Part shown: positions 1 through 8,660 of the stretch, piece by piece
How the letters are laid out: every line of letters begins with the position of its first letter
How positions within the stretch are numbered: the first letter of the stretch is position 1
Source: JAZKID01 sp965247525
Lineage (GTDB): Bacteria > Pseudomonadota > Alphaproteobacteria > Rhizobiales > UBA4765
Assembly (NCBI GenBank): GCA_965247525.1
Contig: OZ252015.1
Coordinates: forward strand, 620,001-684,000
DNA: 64,000 nt
Direction: 5' to 3'
Notes under the pieces: generated by a model
What the model was told of the DNA's origin: nothing
Database searches by the model: none
The model's input: the letters and a program-made list of their open reading frames with translations, nothing else
Program-made: the position numbers and the translations under genes

Positions 1-1639
1 ATGTACCATAAGTGCGCGCGAGCAGCCGCGCTGTCTGTTCGCCGATATCGCGAATTCCCAACGCAAATATAAAACGCTCCAAAGAAACATCGCGGCGCTG
101 TTCAATGGCCGCAAACAGATTTCTGACGCTTAAATCCCCGAAGCCTTCCCATTCGCGCAAGGGTTTTTTGCTTAAAGCATCTTTTGCAGCCAGTTCAAAA
201 ATATCTGCGGGTTCGCGCACCAAGCCGGTTTCGAAAAACAGTTCGATCTGTTTTTCACCGAGGCCTTCAATATCGAACGCGCCGCGCGCGCAAAAATGCC
301 GCAAATGCTCGATGCGCTGGTAAGGGCACGACCACTCGCCCGTGCAGCGGCGCACCGCTTCGCCTTCGGCACGCATTGTTTCTGTTTTCAACGGGCATGG
401 GCATTTTTTGGGAAAGTGAAAAACGTTGCTGTCAGGCTTTCGTTTCTCAACAACAACGCTCAGAATTTGCGGGATGACATCGCCGGCGCGCTGTATCATA
501 ACGCTGTCGCCTATACGGATATCTTTTCGCGCAATTTCGTCTTCATTGTGCAAGGTGGCATTGCGTACGACCACGCCGCCAACAGTGACAGGCTGAAGCT
601 TTGCAACCGGGGTCAGCGCACCTGTTCGCCCCACCTGAATGTCAATATCAAGAAGTTCGGTTATCGCTTTTTCGGCAGCAAATTTATGGGCAATGGCAAA
701 ACGCGGTGCGCGCCCAACAAAGCCGAGCCGTGCCTGCAGATCCAGTGCATCGAGCTTGTAGACAATGCCGTCGATGTCATAGCCCAACGCGGCGCGTTGC
801 TGCTCGATGCTCTCATAAAATACCAGCATCTCATCAATGCTTTCAACCGTTTTCATGAAGGGATTGATTGGCAGACCCGCTTTTTTGAAAAATGCAATCA
901 TGCCCGATTGGGTTTTGGCAGGCAGCGCCGAGATATTGCCCCAGCCATAGGCAAAAAAGCGCATCGGCCGCAAAGCCGACATTTGCGGATCAATCTGGCG
1001 CAGCGAACCTGCTGCCGCGTTACGCGGATTGGCAAATGGCGCTTTTCCTGCAGCGAGCTGGCGCTCATTCATCGCAAAAAAATCGTCATGGCTGGTATAG
1101 ATTTCGCCGCGCACTTCAAAAATATCCGGCACATCACCGCGCAGTATTTGCGGCACATCTGAAACGGTGCGCACATTCGCGGTTACATCCTCGCCCGTCG
1201 TGCCATCACCGCGTGTGGCCGCATGAATTAAAAGGCCTTTTTCATAGCGAAGCGCGCAAGACAATCCATCGATTTTAGGCTCTGCGGTAAAGCTCAGCGG
1301 GTGGCTTTCGTCAAGATTCAGGAAACGGCGGATGCGGCCAATAAAATCGTCTAGGTCGTTTTTTGTAAATGCATTATCGAGCGACAGCATCGGTACGCTA
1401 TGGTGAATTTTTTTAAACTTACCTGATGGCTTTGCGCCGATGCGGTGCGTCGGGCTGTTTGCCGGCGCAAGCTCAGGATAAGTGTTTTCGAGGGCCGTGT
1501 ATTTTCGGCGAAGCGCATCATAATCGGCGTCCGAAATAATCGGTGCATCATTTTGATGGTAATGCTCATCATGCATTGCAATGTCATCTGCAAGACGGGC
1601 AAGTTCGGCGCGCGCATCAATCTTCGGTTTAGGTGCCAT
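1..1639 (-). CDS. ligA: NAD+-dependent DNA ligase LigA (3' end beyond window)
   Basis: Seals nicks in DNA during replication and repair, using NAD+ as the adenylate donor. About 546 codons are visible; the gene runs off the left edge, so the helix-hairpin-helix end and the BRCT domain are not seen. The adenylated lysine is in EPKIDG (Lys122), followed by TRGDGTTGEDV, both typical of the family. The zinc-finger region near the edge reads KKCPCPLKTE and then RRCTGEWSCPYQ, so the first cysteine pair is C-x-C instead of the C-x2-C of E. coli. The ATG at 1639 lies inside the last codons of recN, so translation of the two is probably coupled. Identification is firm. Confidence 0.96.
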   Translation of the reverse strand, partial: MAPKPKIDARAELARLADDIAMHDEHYHQNDAPIISDADYDALRRKYTALENTYPELAPANSPTHRIGAKPSGKFKKIHHSVPMLSLDNAFTKNDLDDFIGRIRRFLNLDESHPLSFTAEPKIDGLSCALRYEKGLLIHAATRGDGTTGEDVTANVRTVSDVPQILRGDVPDIFEVRGEIYTSHDDFFAMNERQLAAGKAPFANPRNAAAGSLRQIDPQMSALRPMRFFAYGWGNISALPAKTQSGMIAFFKKAGLPINPFMKTVESIDEMLVFYESIEQQRAALGYDIDGIVYKLDALDLQARLGFVGRAPRFAIAHKFAAEKAITELLDIDIQVGRTGALTPVAKLQPVTVGGVVVRNATLHNEDEIARKDIRIGDSVMIQRAGDVIPQILSVVVEKRKPDSNVFHFPKKCPCPLKTETMRAEGEAVRRCTGEWSCPYQRIEHLRHFCARGAFDIEGLGEKQIELFFETGLVREPADIFELAAKDALSKKPLREWEGFGDLSVRNLFAAIEQRRDVSLERFIFALGIRDIGEQTARLLARTYGT

Positions 1640-3299
1640 AGTTTAAAAGTTTTGCCGCTTGCGCCCGTGCTTCATCCGTAACAGCCGCACCAGAGAGCAT
1701 GCGCGCAATTTCTTCTTTGCGCCGTGCCGCATCAAGGCCAATCACACGTGTTGCAACCCGGTCTTTGCTGACGGCTTCCTTGTTAATATGAAGATGCGAG
1801 GTGGCTTTGGCGGCAACCTGCGGTGAGTGCGTGACACATAGCACCTGCACGCGGGCAGCGAGCCGCGCCAACCTGTCGCCCACAGCTTCCGCCACAGCAC
1901 CGCCGACCCCAGTGTCAATTTCATCAAAAATCAGCGTCGGCGCCGACCCGGCATCCGCCAGCACAACTTTCAGCGCAAGCATGAAACGCGCCAGCTCTCC
2001 GCCCGATGCAATTTTCATGAGCGGGCCTGGCGGCATTCCGGGATTGGTCTGCACATGAAATGCAACCTGATCGATCCCGTCTTCCGAAATGACATCCGGT
2101 TTGCTGTCAATTTGCGTGACGAAAACAGCGCGGTCGAGTTTCAAAGGCTTAAGCTCCGCCATCACGGCTTTGTCGAGCTTTAATGCCGTTTTAACGCGCG
2201 ACGCAGACAGCGTTTCGGCTGCAGAGCTATAAGCAGAAGCCATAAGCTGCAATTGTTTTTGAAGTTTGCCGAGCTGTTGTTCCGAATGGTCAATCAGATC
2301 AACTTCACAGGCATAGCGCTCTGCAAGCGCTGGCAAATCGTGCACCTGTACCTGATATTTTCGGCTCATTCCACGCAGCGCAAACAGGCGTTCTTCATTG
2401 CGCTCTAACTCGCGTGGATCAAAATCCATATCGCGCAAAGCCACATCGAAAGCGGAATGCGCTTCACCAAGTGCGTCGATCGCTTTTGTCAGTTCGTCAA
2501 TACCGCGTGCAAGTTGCTGCGGCGCATTCTCGGCCTTTTTTTGAAGCTTGCGCAGCATTGAAGCCAGAACCGGAACGGGTGAAGCGCTGCTATCAAGCGC
2601 TTCAAACGCTTCACGTAAATCGGCCGTTATTTTCTCTGCGGCCATTAATTGTGCGCGGCGTGTCGAGAGCTGTTCCTCTTCACCCTCTTGTGGGCTTAGT
2701 TGACCCAGCTCCTCTGCGGCATGGCGCAAATAGTCGGCTTGTCGGCGCGCTTCTTCGAGTTGCTTTTGCAGATCTTCAACGGATTTGCGTGCGGCACGCC
2801 AGTTTTGGTACGCTTGGCCAACCGCAGCTTTTTGTTTTGACAGATTTCCAAAGGCATCAATCAGACTGCGATGAATACGTGCATCGACCAGCGCACGGTC
2901 ATCATGCTGGCCATGAATTTCAACAAGCATGCCGCCGATGGTTTTCATCATCTGCGCCGAAACCGGCTGATCGTTGACGAAAGCCTTTGTCCGGCCATCC
3001 GCCATTTGTTGACGCCTCATGATGATATTGCCGTCTTCCGCGTCAATCCCATTGTCGCGAAGAACCGCAAAGGCAGGATGTTCAAGCGGCAGATCAAACT
3101 GCGCTGTGACCTGCCCCAACTCTGCGCCAGAGCGTACCAGACCCGCATCGCCGCGACCGCCGGTCGCAAGCGCCAAACTATCGAGCAAAATTGATTTTCC
3201 GGCACCGGTTTCGCCGGTTAGTACCGACATGCCCTTTTCAAAGCTCAGATCGAGCCGATCGATGAGCACGATATCGCGGATGCTGAGGGTTGCGAGCAT
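1629..3299 (-). CDS. recN: DNA repair protein RecN
   Basis: SMC-like ATPase that acts in double-strand break repair. The 556-residue length matches the family. The N-terminal ATPase half has the Walker A motif GETGAGKS (residues 29-36). A long central coiled coil, rich in Glu, Gln, Ala and Arg, follows. The C-terminal half carries SGGELARFMLALK (signature) and the Walker B segment LIFDEIDTGVGG. It is 9 bases downstream of bamD and overlaps ligA, so bamD-recN-ligA look like one transcription unit, an order often seen at the end of alphaproteobacterial dcw regions. Confidence 0.96.
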   Translation of the reverse strand: MLATLSIRDIVLIDRLDLSFEKGMSVLTGETGAGKSILLDSLALATGGRGDAGLVRSGAELGQVTAQFDLPLEHPAFAVLRDNGIDAEDGNIIMRRQQMADGRTKAFVNDQPVSAQMMKTIGGMLVEIHGQHDDRALVDARIHRSLIDAFGNLSKQKAAVGQAYQNWRAARKSVEDLQKQLEEARRQADYLRHAAEELGQLSPQEGEEEQLSTRRAQLMAAEKITADLREAFEALDSSASPVPVLASMLRKLQKKAENAPQQLARGIDELTKAIDALGEAHSAFDVALRDMDFDPRELERNEERLFALRGMSRKYQVQVHDLPALAERYACEVDLIDHSEQQLGKLQKQLQLMASAYSSAAETLSASRVKTALKLDKAVMAELKPLKLDRAVFVTQIDSKPDVISEDGIDQVAFHVQTNPGMPPGPLMKIASGGELARFMLALKVVLADAGSAPTLIFDEIDTGVGGAVAEAVGDRLARLAARVQVLCVTHSPQVAAKATSHLHINKEAVSKDRVATRVIGLDAARRKEEIARMLSGAAVTDEARAQAAKLLNYGT

Positions 3300-3308
3300 C
3301 CGGTAACA

Positions 3309-4175
3309 TTACCCCGTAATGTTTTTGAATGCGCGTGAAATCCAGGAACTTGGTGCCTCCTGGGGTGTCGTTCCTGCACCTTCCAACAAAGCGTAGGCAT
3401 CCTTGTACCATTGGCTTTGCGGAAAATTATGCCCCAGAACTGCGGCCGCCGCCTGTGCTTCATTGACGATGCCGAGCGCGAGATAGGATTCAACGAGACG
3501 GTAAAGTGCCTCTTCGACGTGGCGTGTGTTTTGATACTGCTCAACCACAACGCGGAAACGGTTGACGGCGGCAAGATAGCTTTTCTGCTTCTGGTAGAAA
3601 CGGCCGACATCCATTTCCTTACCGGCGAGCTGGTCGCGGGTGGCCTGAATGCGCTCCTGTGCCACCTGCGCATATTGCGATTGCGGATGCTGGGTCGCAA
3701 GGTCTTGAAATGCGGCCAGCGCTTTTTTGGTGCGCGACTGGTCGCGTGTCACATCTGGAATTTGTTTGTAATAGGAGTCGGCCATCAGGAATTTTGCGTA
3801 AGCAATGTCCTCAGAACCTGGATGCAGACTGACATAGCGCTCTGCTGCCGTAGCGGCGCTGTCATAGTCCTCGGCTTGATAATAAGAGTAAGCGGCCATC
3901 AGGCGCCCTTTTTTTGCCCATTCGGAATAGGGATGGCCTTTTTCAATGTCTTCGAATTTCTTCGCCGCATCTTTCCAGCTGCTATTTTTCTGGAGCTGCA
4001 AGCCTTCATTATAAAGCTGCTCTGCTGGCAGCGATGGCGTGACCGTGTCTTCGCTCGACGCTGGTTTAAAAATACTGCCGATACCGGAATCGCTGTCGCA
4101 CCCGCCAAGTGTCAGCGCAAAACCAAGCATCGTAACGGCAAAATAAAAAGAAGCAAAAGGCGTGCGCAAAAACAT
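3309..4175 (-). CDS. bamD: Outer membrane assembly lipoprotein BamD
   Basis: Periplasmic lipoprotein of the BAM complex, which inserts beta-barrel proteins into the outer membrane. The first 26 residues form a lipoprotein signal ending in the lipobox LTLGGC, with Cys26 as the likely lipidated residue. The rest is a run of TPR-like helices: EQLYNEGLQLQ, DYDSAATAAERYVSLHPGS and KSYLAAVNRFRVVVEQY are typical BamD repeat segments. At 288 residues it is slightly longer than E. coli BamD. It is preceded by a hairpin terminator (4261-4286) that separates it from the small gene upstream. Confidence 0.93.
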   Translation of the reverse strand: MFLRTPFASFYFAVTMLGFALTLGGCDSDSGIGSIFKPASSEDTVTPSLPAEQLYNEGLQLQKNSSWKDAAKKFEDIEKGHPYSEWAKKGRLMAAYSYYQAEDYDSAATAAERYVSLHPGSEDIAYAKFLMADSYYKQIPDVTRDQSRTKKALAAFQDLATQHPQSQYAQVAQERIQATRDQLAGKEMDVGRFYQKQKSYLAAVNRFRVVVEQYQNTRHVEEALYRLVESYLALGIVNEAQAAAAVLGHNFPQSQWYKDAYALLEGAGTTPQEAPSSWISRAFKNITG

Positions 4176-4260
4176 TGAGAATCCAAACTGTAACTGGTGT
4201 GCGTTCGGCTTAGCACGCCGCGCAGGCTTCCGACAACCGTCTGCCCCTTCTCATCTAACG

Positions 4261-4286
4261 CAAAAATGCGCCAATTATGGCGCATT
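4261..4286 (-). terminator. Intrinsic terminator downstream of the small stress-type gene
   Basis: Perfect 8-bp stem AATGCGCC / GGCGCATT with a 6-base loop, followed on the minus strand by a short T run (TTTTG). It lies after the stop codon of the 66-residue gene and before bamD. The small gene therefore seems to be transcribed as its own unit. Confidence 0.75.
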
Positions 4287-4308
4287 AAGATGCTTTCCGT
4301 GTCAAAAC

Positions 4309-4509
4309 CTAGTGTTTTTTGTTGAGATCTTCAGGGCCGGTAATACCGCCGCCGGGCTGTGTGATCGCCAAAGGATCACTTGCCGGAAAAGTGCCTTTCA
4401 GCTCTTTATTGAGGTCTTTGGCCTCATTTTTTTTGGTGTCGCGGCCTGTCGCCGTATCGCATGAGTTTTCGTTTTTCACGCGGCCTGAATTTGTTGCTTT
4501 GTCATTCAT
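4309..4509 (-). CDS. Small hydrophilic protein with PASDP motif
   Basis: A 66-residue, charged, soluble protein of unknown function without a signal peptide or membrane segment. Its C-terminal half has the motif FPASDPLAITQPGGG. From memory, FPASDP-type motifs recur in small hypothetical proteins of Alphaproteobacteria, but no function is established. The ATG at 4509 has a strong ribosome binding site (AAGGAG). It is a stand-alone unit, with its own terminator downstream and an EcfG-type promoter (GGAAC-N17-CGTT, 4538-4563) just upstream. That points to the general stress response. The function is not known. Confidence 0.75.
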   Translation of the reverse strand: MNDKATNSGRVKNENSCDTATGRDTKKNEAKDLNKELKGTFPASDPLAITQPGGGITGPEDLNKKH

Positions 4510-4529
4510 TGGGTTTCACTCCTTACGCT

Positions 4530-4573
4530 GTTCTTAAAACGCGTCAGATGTGCAAACAGTTCCGTTTAAGAAC
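4530..4573. repeat. Long inverted repeat between lpxC and the small gene
   Basis: Arms GTTCTTAAAACG (4530-4541) and CGTTTAAGAAC (4563-4573) are complementary except for one missing base, and are 21 bases apart. The right arm contains the lpxC stop codon and the left arm overlaps the -10 element of the EcfG-type promoter. No T run follows on either strand, so it is not an obvious terminator. It may be an operator, or an mRNA 3' hairpin for lpxC. Confidence 0.5.
4538..4563 (-). promoter_or_regulatory. EcfG-type (general stress sigma factor) promoter
   Basis: On the minus strand GGAAC (4563-4559) is followed by 17 bases and CGTT (4541-4538). This equals the known alphaproteobacterial EcfG/RpoE2/SigT consensus GGAAC-N16/17-CGTT. 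A start about 7 bases after CGTT gives a leader of roughly 20-25 bases before the ATG at 4509, with AAGGAG in place. The site lies partly over the lpxC stop codon. Confidence 0.7.
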
Positions 4574-5549
4574 GACTGGGTGTGAATGTCGGGGCTGAAA
4601 AACGCATGCCCATCGGCAGACGCGCGGGGCGGACGACCGTGGGGTTCAACTCGGTAACGCGATAGGCAGCGCGGTCAATAAAAAGAGCGTTTAAAATACC
4701 GGCATTCAGCTTATGCCCGCCCTTAAAGGAGCGAAACTGCGCACGCAGCGGCATGCCCGCCAGCGCAAGATCGCCAATGGCATCCAGTGCCTTATGGCGT
4801 ACGAACTCATCTTCAAAGCGTAGCCCTTCGGCGTTGAGCACATTTTGCTCGCCAAGAACAACCGTATTGGCCAGAGACGCGCCAAGGCCAAAACCTGCAG
4901 CGCGAAGGCGCTCCGCATCTTTGAAAAAGCCAAATGTGCGCGCTGGCGCAAGATCGTCACGAAAGCTTTGTGCGGTCACATCCGCGCAATAGCGCTGGCG
5001 GCCAATGGCCTGCGATGCAAAGTCAATCTCGATGTCCAGTTTAAACCCGTGATAGGGCAGCAGTTCAGCCCACTGGCTGCCATTGTCGATACGGACAGGT
5101 TTTAACACTTCAATGACGCGGCGCGGTACGTTTTGCACCACCGTGCCGACAGCATCAATTGCCGCAACAAAAGGCGCAGCCGAACCGTCAAGAATAGGAA
5201 CCTCGCCGCCTTCAATATCGATAGCGGCATTATCAATACCAAGCCCGCGCAGGCTGGCCATGATATGCTCGACCGTTGAAATTGTGGAGCCGTCATCACA
5301 GCCCAGAATACTGGCAAGCTCTGTTGCCGCCAGTTTTGAAACCTGTGCGGGGACAGGTTGGCCGTCGCGGTAAAAAACAATGCCGCTATGGGGCGGTGCA
5401 GGAGAAATGGCAACCGAAGACGCGCGACCGCTATGAACGCCAATGCCATCCAGACGAACAGGTTTTGCTAACGTGGACTGCCAGACTTGCAAACTAAAAA
5501 AACCCCCGACGCACTGCTTGCTGCAGATTTGAAACTGCGCCCAAATCAT
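4566..5549 (-). CDS. lpxC: UDP-3-O-acyl-N-acetylglucosamine deacetylase LpxC
   Basis: Zinc deacetylase that catalyses the committed step of lipid A synthesis, in the cytoplasm. Zinc and catalytic regions are visible: VEHIMASLRGLGIDN, EVPILDGSAAPFV, VRHKALDAIGDLALAG and GGHKLNAG. The family core begins at QVWQSTLAKPVRLDGIG. The start is uncertain. ATG 5549 (used here) and GTG 5555 give about 20 extra residues, whereas a TTG at 5492, preceded by GGGGG, gives 308 residues, closer to the usual length. An orphan gene in the opposite direction separates it from ftsZ, its usual neighbour in many proteobacteria. Confidence 0.95.
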   Translation of the reverse strand: MIWAQFQICSKQCVGGFFSLQVWQSTLAKPVRLDGIGVHSGRASSVAISPAPPHSGIVFYRDGQPVPAQVSKLAATELASILGCDDGSTISTVEHIMASLRGLGIDNAAIDIEGGEVPILDGSAAPFVAAIDAVGTVVQNVPRRVIEVLKPVRIDNGSQWAELLPYHGFKLDIEIDFASQAIGRQRYCADVTAQSFRDDLAPARTFGFFKDAERLRAAGFGLGASLANTVVLGEQNVLNAEGLRFEDEFVRHKALDAIGDLALAGMPLRAQFRSFKGGHKLNAGILNALFIDRAAYRVTELNPTVVRPARLPMGMRFSAPTFTPSRS

Positions 5550-5618
5550 AAACACAGTGTTGCTACCCGCTCATAGAGCCGTATTCTTGGCATAAAAGCA
5601 CATCACAAACCGCAACAT

Positions 5619-5698
5619 ATTGTTACAATCTTTAGACCAAGACCTTGAAAAAGCAGGGTTTTGCGTAACAGAGGCTCTTAATCGAAGAGTTATCCACC
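5619..5698. promoter_or_regulatory. Divergent intergenic region with a palindrome (lpxC / orphan gene)
   Basis: The 170 bases between lpxC and the divergent orphan gene are AT-rich. They contain the 11-base palindrome ATTGTTACAAT (5619-5629), a small hairpin CTCTT-AATCG-AAGAG (5675-5689), and TTATCCACC (5690-5698), one mismatch from a DnaA box. Both promoters must lie here, but no clear -35/-10 pair stands out. The palindrome is a candidate operator only. Confidence 0.3.
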
Positions 5699-5719
5699 AG
5701 ACAGTTGTTTTGGAAAAGA

Positions 5720-6841
5720 ATGCAAGCGTCCCAATCTTTAATACGTGCAATACATCTTGCGTTTTTATTTGAAATTTGTTTAATCGCCTCATATTTTTAT
5801 TGGATATTGACAATGCCGGATAACGCCAAATCTTTTGCCATTCAGGGTCTCACAGGAACAGGACTAGTTGGGTTAGGCACCCTTGCCTATCGCAGAGGGT
5901 TTTCACTGCGCAGCCACCAAACGCTTGTCGTTCAATTGGCCCATCAACTCGCAAGCCAGCCTGTTTTAAAGTGTGAGCCGGTAGATATCCATGAAGCCGT
6001 TAAAACCCGCAAAGGCTCAATATTTGATCTTGTTGATCCTCTCAAAGGCAAATCGCTTAAAGCTGCAAGGCGCGATCCAACAGGATTTTTTGCCGAACGA
6101 TTTAAAGAGCACAAAGACGCCCATCTAGCGCGGTCGGCTTGGCTGTATAAATCTGAAAACAAGATTGGTCTTGAAATCGCCAGGCCTTTTGACTTGCCAG
6201 ATTTGAATGCGACGATGACAAAAACCGAACGTCTTGCAGCACTCAAAGACGGGCAGATCAACGGTATTTATTCACGCAGCCATACAATGCTTGGCGATAG
6301 TTTTCATCGAATTGAATTTGAAGACGATTACAGACCTTATGATCTCAAAACCGCATTAGGAAAATCTGATTTTGATACCAGATTTCCCACCCATGACATT
6401 TTTGCAGAACTTCAAACTGACATGCCCGTTCATGTTTCAAAAACACCATCACATATCACCAGCAGCACAATCAGTAATACGATTGAAACATTTAAAGAGG
6501 ATGTCGCAGAGCTGCAACGTGCAGATCCTCAATGGAAACCGTTTCTTTCAATAGATGAGGCGTTTGACATGCCCGCAGATGCCAAAGCTCATTTAAGCGT
6601 TGTTTCAGATGCAATTGATAAAATGAAATTAAAAACCAAAAATGTCTTGAGTGATATTTCGTTGAATGAATTTAAGCTTCGCGAGATTAATCTTAGCGAG
6701 CTGAAAGGCTTCAGAAAATTTTTCAAAACGCCCGAAACGTGGATGATTGGTGGCGCTGTCGCGATTGCTGCAGGTCTTGGTCTTGGTGTTTATGCTGGTT
6801 ACAATCTTCTCAAAACGAGTGATGAATCTTCGCAAGATTAA
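5720..6841 (+). CDS. Orphan protein with N- and C-terminal hydrophobic segments
   Basis: A 373-residue protein that I do not recognise. One membrane segment lies near the N-terminus (residues about 8-31, ending ASYFYWIL) and a weaker Gly-rich one follows (GLTGTGLVGLGTLAY). A long soluble, charged middle leads to a final Gly/Ala-rich segment (GGAVAIAAGLGLGVYAG) close to the C-terminus. The start at ATG 5720 is preferred because GGAAAAG precedes it; a TTG at 5705 and an ATG at 5813 are alternatives. It is the only plus-strand gene in the first 26 kb and is less GC-rich than its neighbours. It resembles the orphan at 59272-60645 in layout, not clearly in sequence. Confidence 0.75.
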   Translation: MQASQSLIRAIHLAFLFEICLIASYFYWILTMPDNAKSFAIQGLTGTGLVGLGTLAYRRGFSLRSHQTLVVQLAHQLASQPVLKCEPVDIHEAVKTRKGSIFDLVDPLKGKSLKAARRDPTGFFAERFKEHKDAHLARSAWLYKSENKIGLEIARPFDLPDLNATMTKTERLAALKDGQINGIYSRSHTMLGDSFHRIEFEDDYRPYDLKTALGKSDFDTRFPTHDIFAELQTDMPVHVSKTPSHITSSTISNTIETFKEDVAELQRADPQWKPFLSIDEAFDMPADAKAHLSVVSDAIDKMKLKTKNVLSDISLNEFKLREINLSELKGFRKFFKTPETWMIGGAVAIAAGLGLGVYAGYNLLKTSDESSQD

Positions 6842-6892
6842 CTTGTGTTTAGCATGTGGCCCGCATGGCCAATCTTTTACCCATATGCAAAG

Positions 6893-6915
6893 ACACCGGA
6901 CACAAGGCCCGGTGT
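6893..6915. terminator. Hairpin between convergent orphan gene and ftsZ
   Basis: Stem ACACCGG / CCGGTGT with a 9-base loop lies between the stop codons of two convergent genes. T runs on both sides are short (TTTG and CTTTG), so termination may be bidirectional but moderate. Confidence 0.55.
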
Positions 6916-6938
6916 TTGAATAAGGTTGAATAAAAGAC

Positions 6939-8600
6939 TTACGGGTTGTTACGGCGCAGGAAGGCCGGAATCTCCAGATAGTCGTCATCTTGCGAACGGG
7001 GCTGCGGTGCCGGTGCACGTGGGGCCAGTTGCTCGCTGTAATCGCGGCGGGCGACAGCCTGTTCGGCTGGCAGACGACGCTGCTCATTCTGGCCCGTGCG
7101 CGCGATCGGCGGGGCTGCAACGCGAGGCATCTGGAAGCTTGGCTCGGAACGTTCTTCGCTTTGCATTTCGTCCTCGGCATAGCGGCTTTTGCCAAACCCA
7201 AGCGCGGCGAGACGGTCACGAAGACCAGCGCGTTTTTCTTCGACATGCGGAACCGATTGCGGTGCATCGCTGCGTGCCGCTTCAATCTGGCGCTGTGCAA
7301 CTTGCGGCAAATCTTCGATGCGCGGCATGCGCTGGCTGCGCGTGTCTGGGCGTGCCGGCTCAGGCGGAATGAAGCTGGTCTGCACAGGCTCATAACTTGG
7401 TTCGGCAAATTGCGGCTGTTCCTGCACCGGCGATGATGGTGTGATCGGACGGATCATAACGTCTGGGTCCGAAAAGCTTGGCGCAGAGGCTTTTGGCTCT
7501 TCATACTGCGGCTGGAATGTTTCAGTCTGTGGTTCAAGTGTCGACTGGATTGAGACTTGTGGTGTGGCATAGCCAAGGCGTTGGCGCTGGTTATGCTCAA
7601 GCGAGCTCAGCGGCGCTGTCGATTTTGACGACATCGAATTGTCGATGCCTGTTGCAACAACCGACACACGGATGATGCCCTCTAAGCTATCGTCATAAGT
7701 TGCGCCGACAATGATGTTGGCTTCCTGATCGACTTCTTCTCTGATGCGTGTGGCCGCTTCATCAAGTTCATAAAGCGTCATGTCGCGGCCGCCGGTGACT
7801 GAAATCAGCAGGCCACGTGCGCCCTGCATTTCAACATCATCAAGAAGCGGGTTGGAAATGGCAGCTTCTGCAGCGCGGATGGCGCGGTTTTCGCCCGAGG
7901 ATTCGCCCGTGCCCATCATGGCTTTGCCCATTTCGCGCATCACGGAGCGCACGTCGGCAAAATCAAGATTGATGAGACCTTCTTTGACCATCAGGTCGGT
8001 GATGCAGGCAACACCTGAATAAAGAACCTGGTCAGCCATGCCGAACGCATCGGCAAAAGTGGTTTTTTCATTGGCGACGCGGAAAAGGTTCTGGTTCGGG
8101 ATGACGATAAGCGTATCGACCATTTTCTGCAGTTCTGAAATACCTGCATCGGCTGTGCGCATGCGCTTCACGCCTTCGAAATGGAATGGTTTGGTGACAA
8201 CACCGACAGTCAAAATGCCCATTTCTTTTGCGACGCGCGCGATTACCGGCGCTGCGCCTGTGCCTGTGCCGCCGCCCATGCCCGCGGTGATGAACACCAT
8301 ATGCGCGCCGGAAAGGTGGTCACGGATTTCTTCGATTGTTTCTTCAGCAGCTGCGCTGCCAACTTCCGGGTGCGAGCCTGCACCAAGACCTTCGGTGACA
8401 GCAACGCCCATCTGCACGATGCGCGCGGCACGCGAGGCTGCAAGTGCCTGACTGTCCGTGTTGCCGACGATGAAATCGACACCTTCCATGCCAGCAGAAA
8501 TCATATTGTTGACGGCGTTGCCACCTGCTCCACCGACACCGAAGACCATCAGGCGTGGTTTCAACTCGGTGATGTCCGGCACTTTGAGATTGATCGTCAT
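6939..8600 (-). CDS. ftsZ: Cell division protein FtsZ
   Basis: Tubulin-like GTPase that forms the Z-ring. The 553 residues contain the GTP-binding domain with GVGGAGGNAVNNM, the tubulin signature GGGTGTG (residues 109-115) and NTDSQAL. A long, Gln/Pro-rich disordered linker follows from about residue 320, as is usual in Alphaproteobacteria. It ends in the conserved C-terminal peptide DYLEIPAFLRRNNP, which binds FtsA and other partners. The ATG at 8600 is chosen because family homology begins there and GAGGG precedes it; an upstream in-frame extension would be read through repeat DNA. A 368-base repeat-rich gap separates it from ftsA, so it probably has its own promoter. Confidence 0.97.
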   Translation of the reverse strand: MTINLKVPDITELKPRLMVFGVGGAGGNAVNNMISAGMEGVDFIVGNTDSQALAASRAARIVQMGVAVTEGLGAGSHPEVGSAAAEETIEEIRDHLSGAHMVFITAGMGGGTGTGAAPVIARVAKEMGILTVGVVTKPFHFEGVKRMRTADAGISELQKMVDTLIVIPNQNLFRVANEKTTFADAFGMADQVLYSGVACITDLMVKEGLINLDFADVRSVMREMGKAMMGTGESSGENRAIRAAEAAISNPLLDDVEMQGARGLLISVTGGRDMTLYELDEAATRIREEVDQEANIIVGATYDDSLEGIIRVSVVATGIDNSMSSKSTAPLSSLEHNQRQRLGYATPQVSIQSTLEPQTETFQPQYEEPKASAPSFSDPDVMIRPITPSSPVQEQPQFAEPSYEPVQTSFIPPEPARPDTRSQRMPRIEDLPQVAQRQIEAARSDAPQSVPHVEEKRAGLRDRLAALGFGKSRYAEDEMQSEERSEPSFQMPRVAAPPIARTGQNEQRRLPAEQAVARRDYSEQLAPRAPAPQPRSQDDDYLEIPAFLRRNNP

Positions 8601-8660
8601 GTTACCCTCTATGCTTATCAAAAGCGGCAATTTGCGCGGGGCGCTCATGCCTTTACGCTC

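Noticed and set aside
296..1162. Plus-strand ORF (288 codons) at the left edge
   Set aside because: It is antisense to ligA, which has its active-site lysine and zinc finger here.
5690..5698. DnaA-box-like TTATCCACC as sign of an origin
   Set aside because: A single near-match without a cluster, AT-rich unwinding region or dnaA/parA neighbours.
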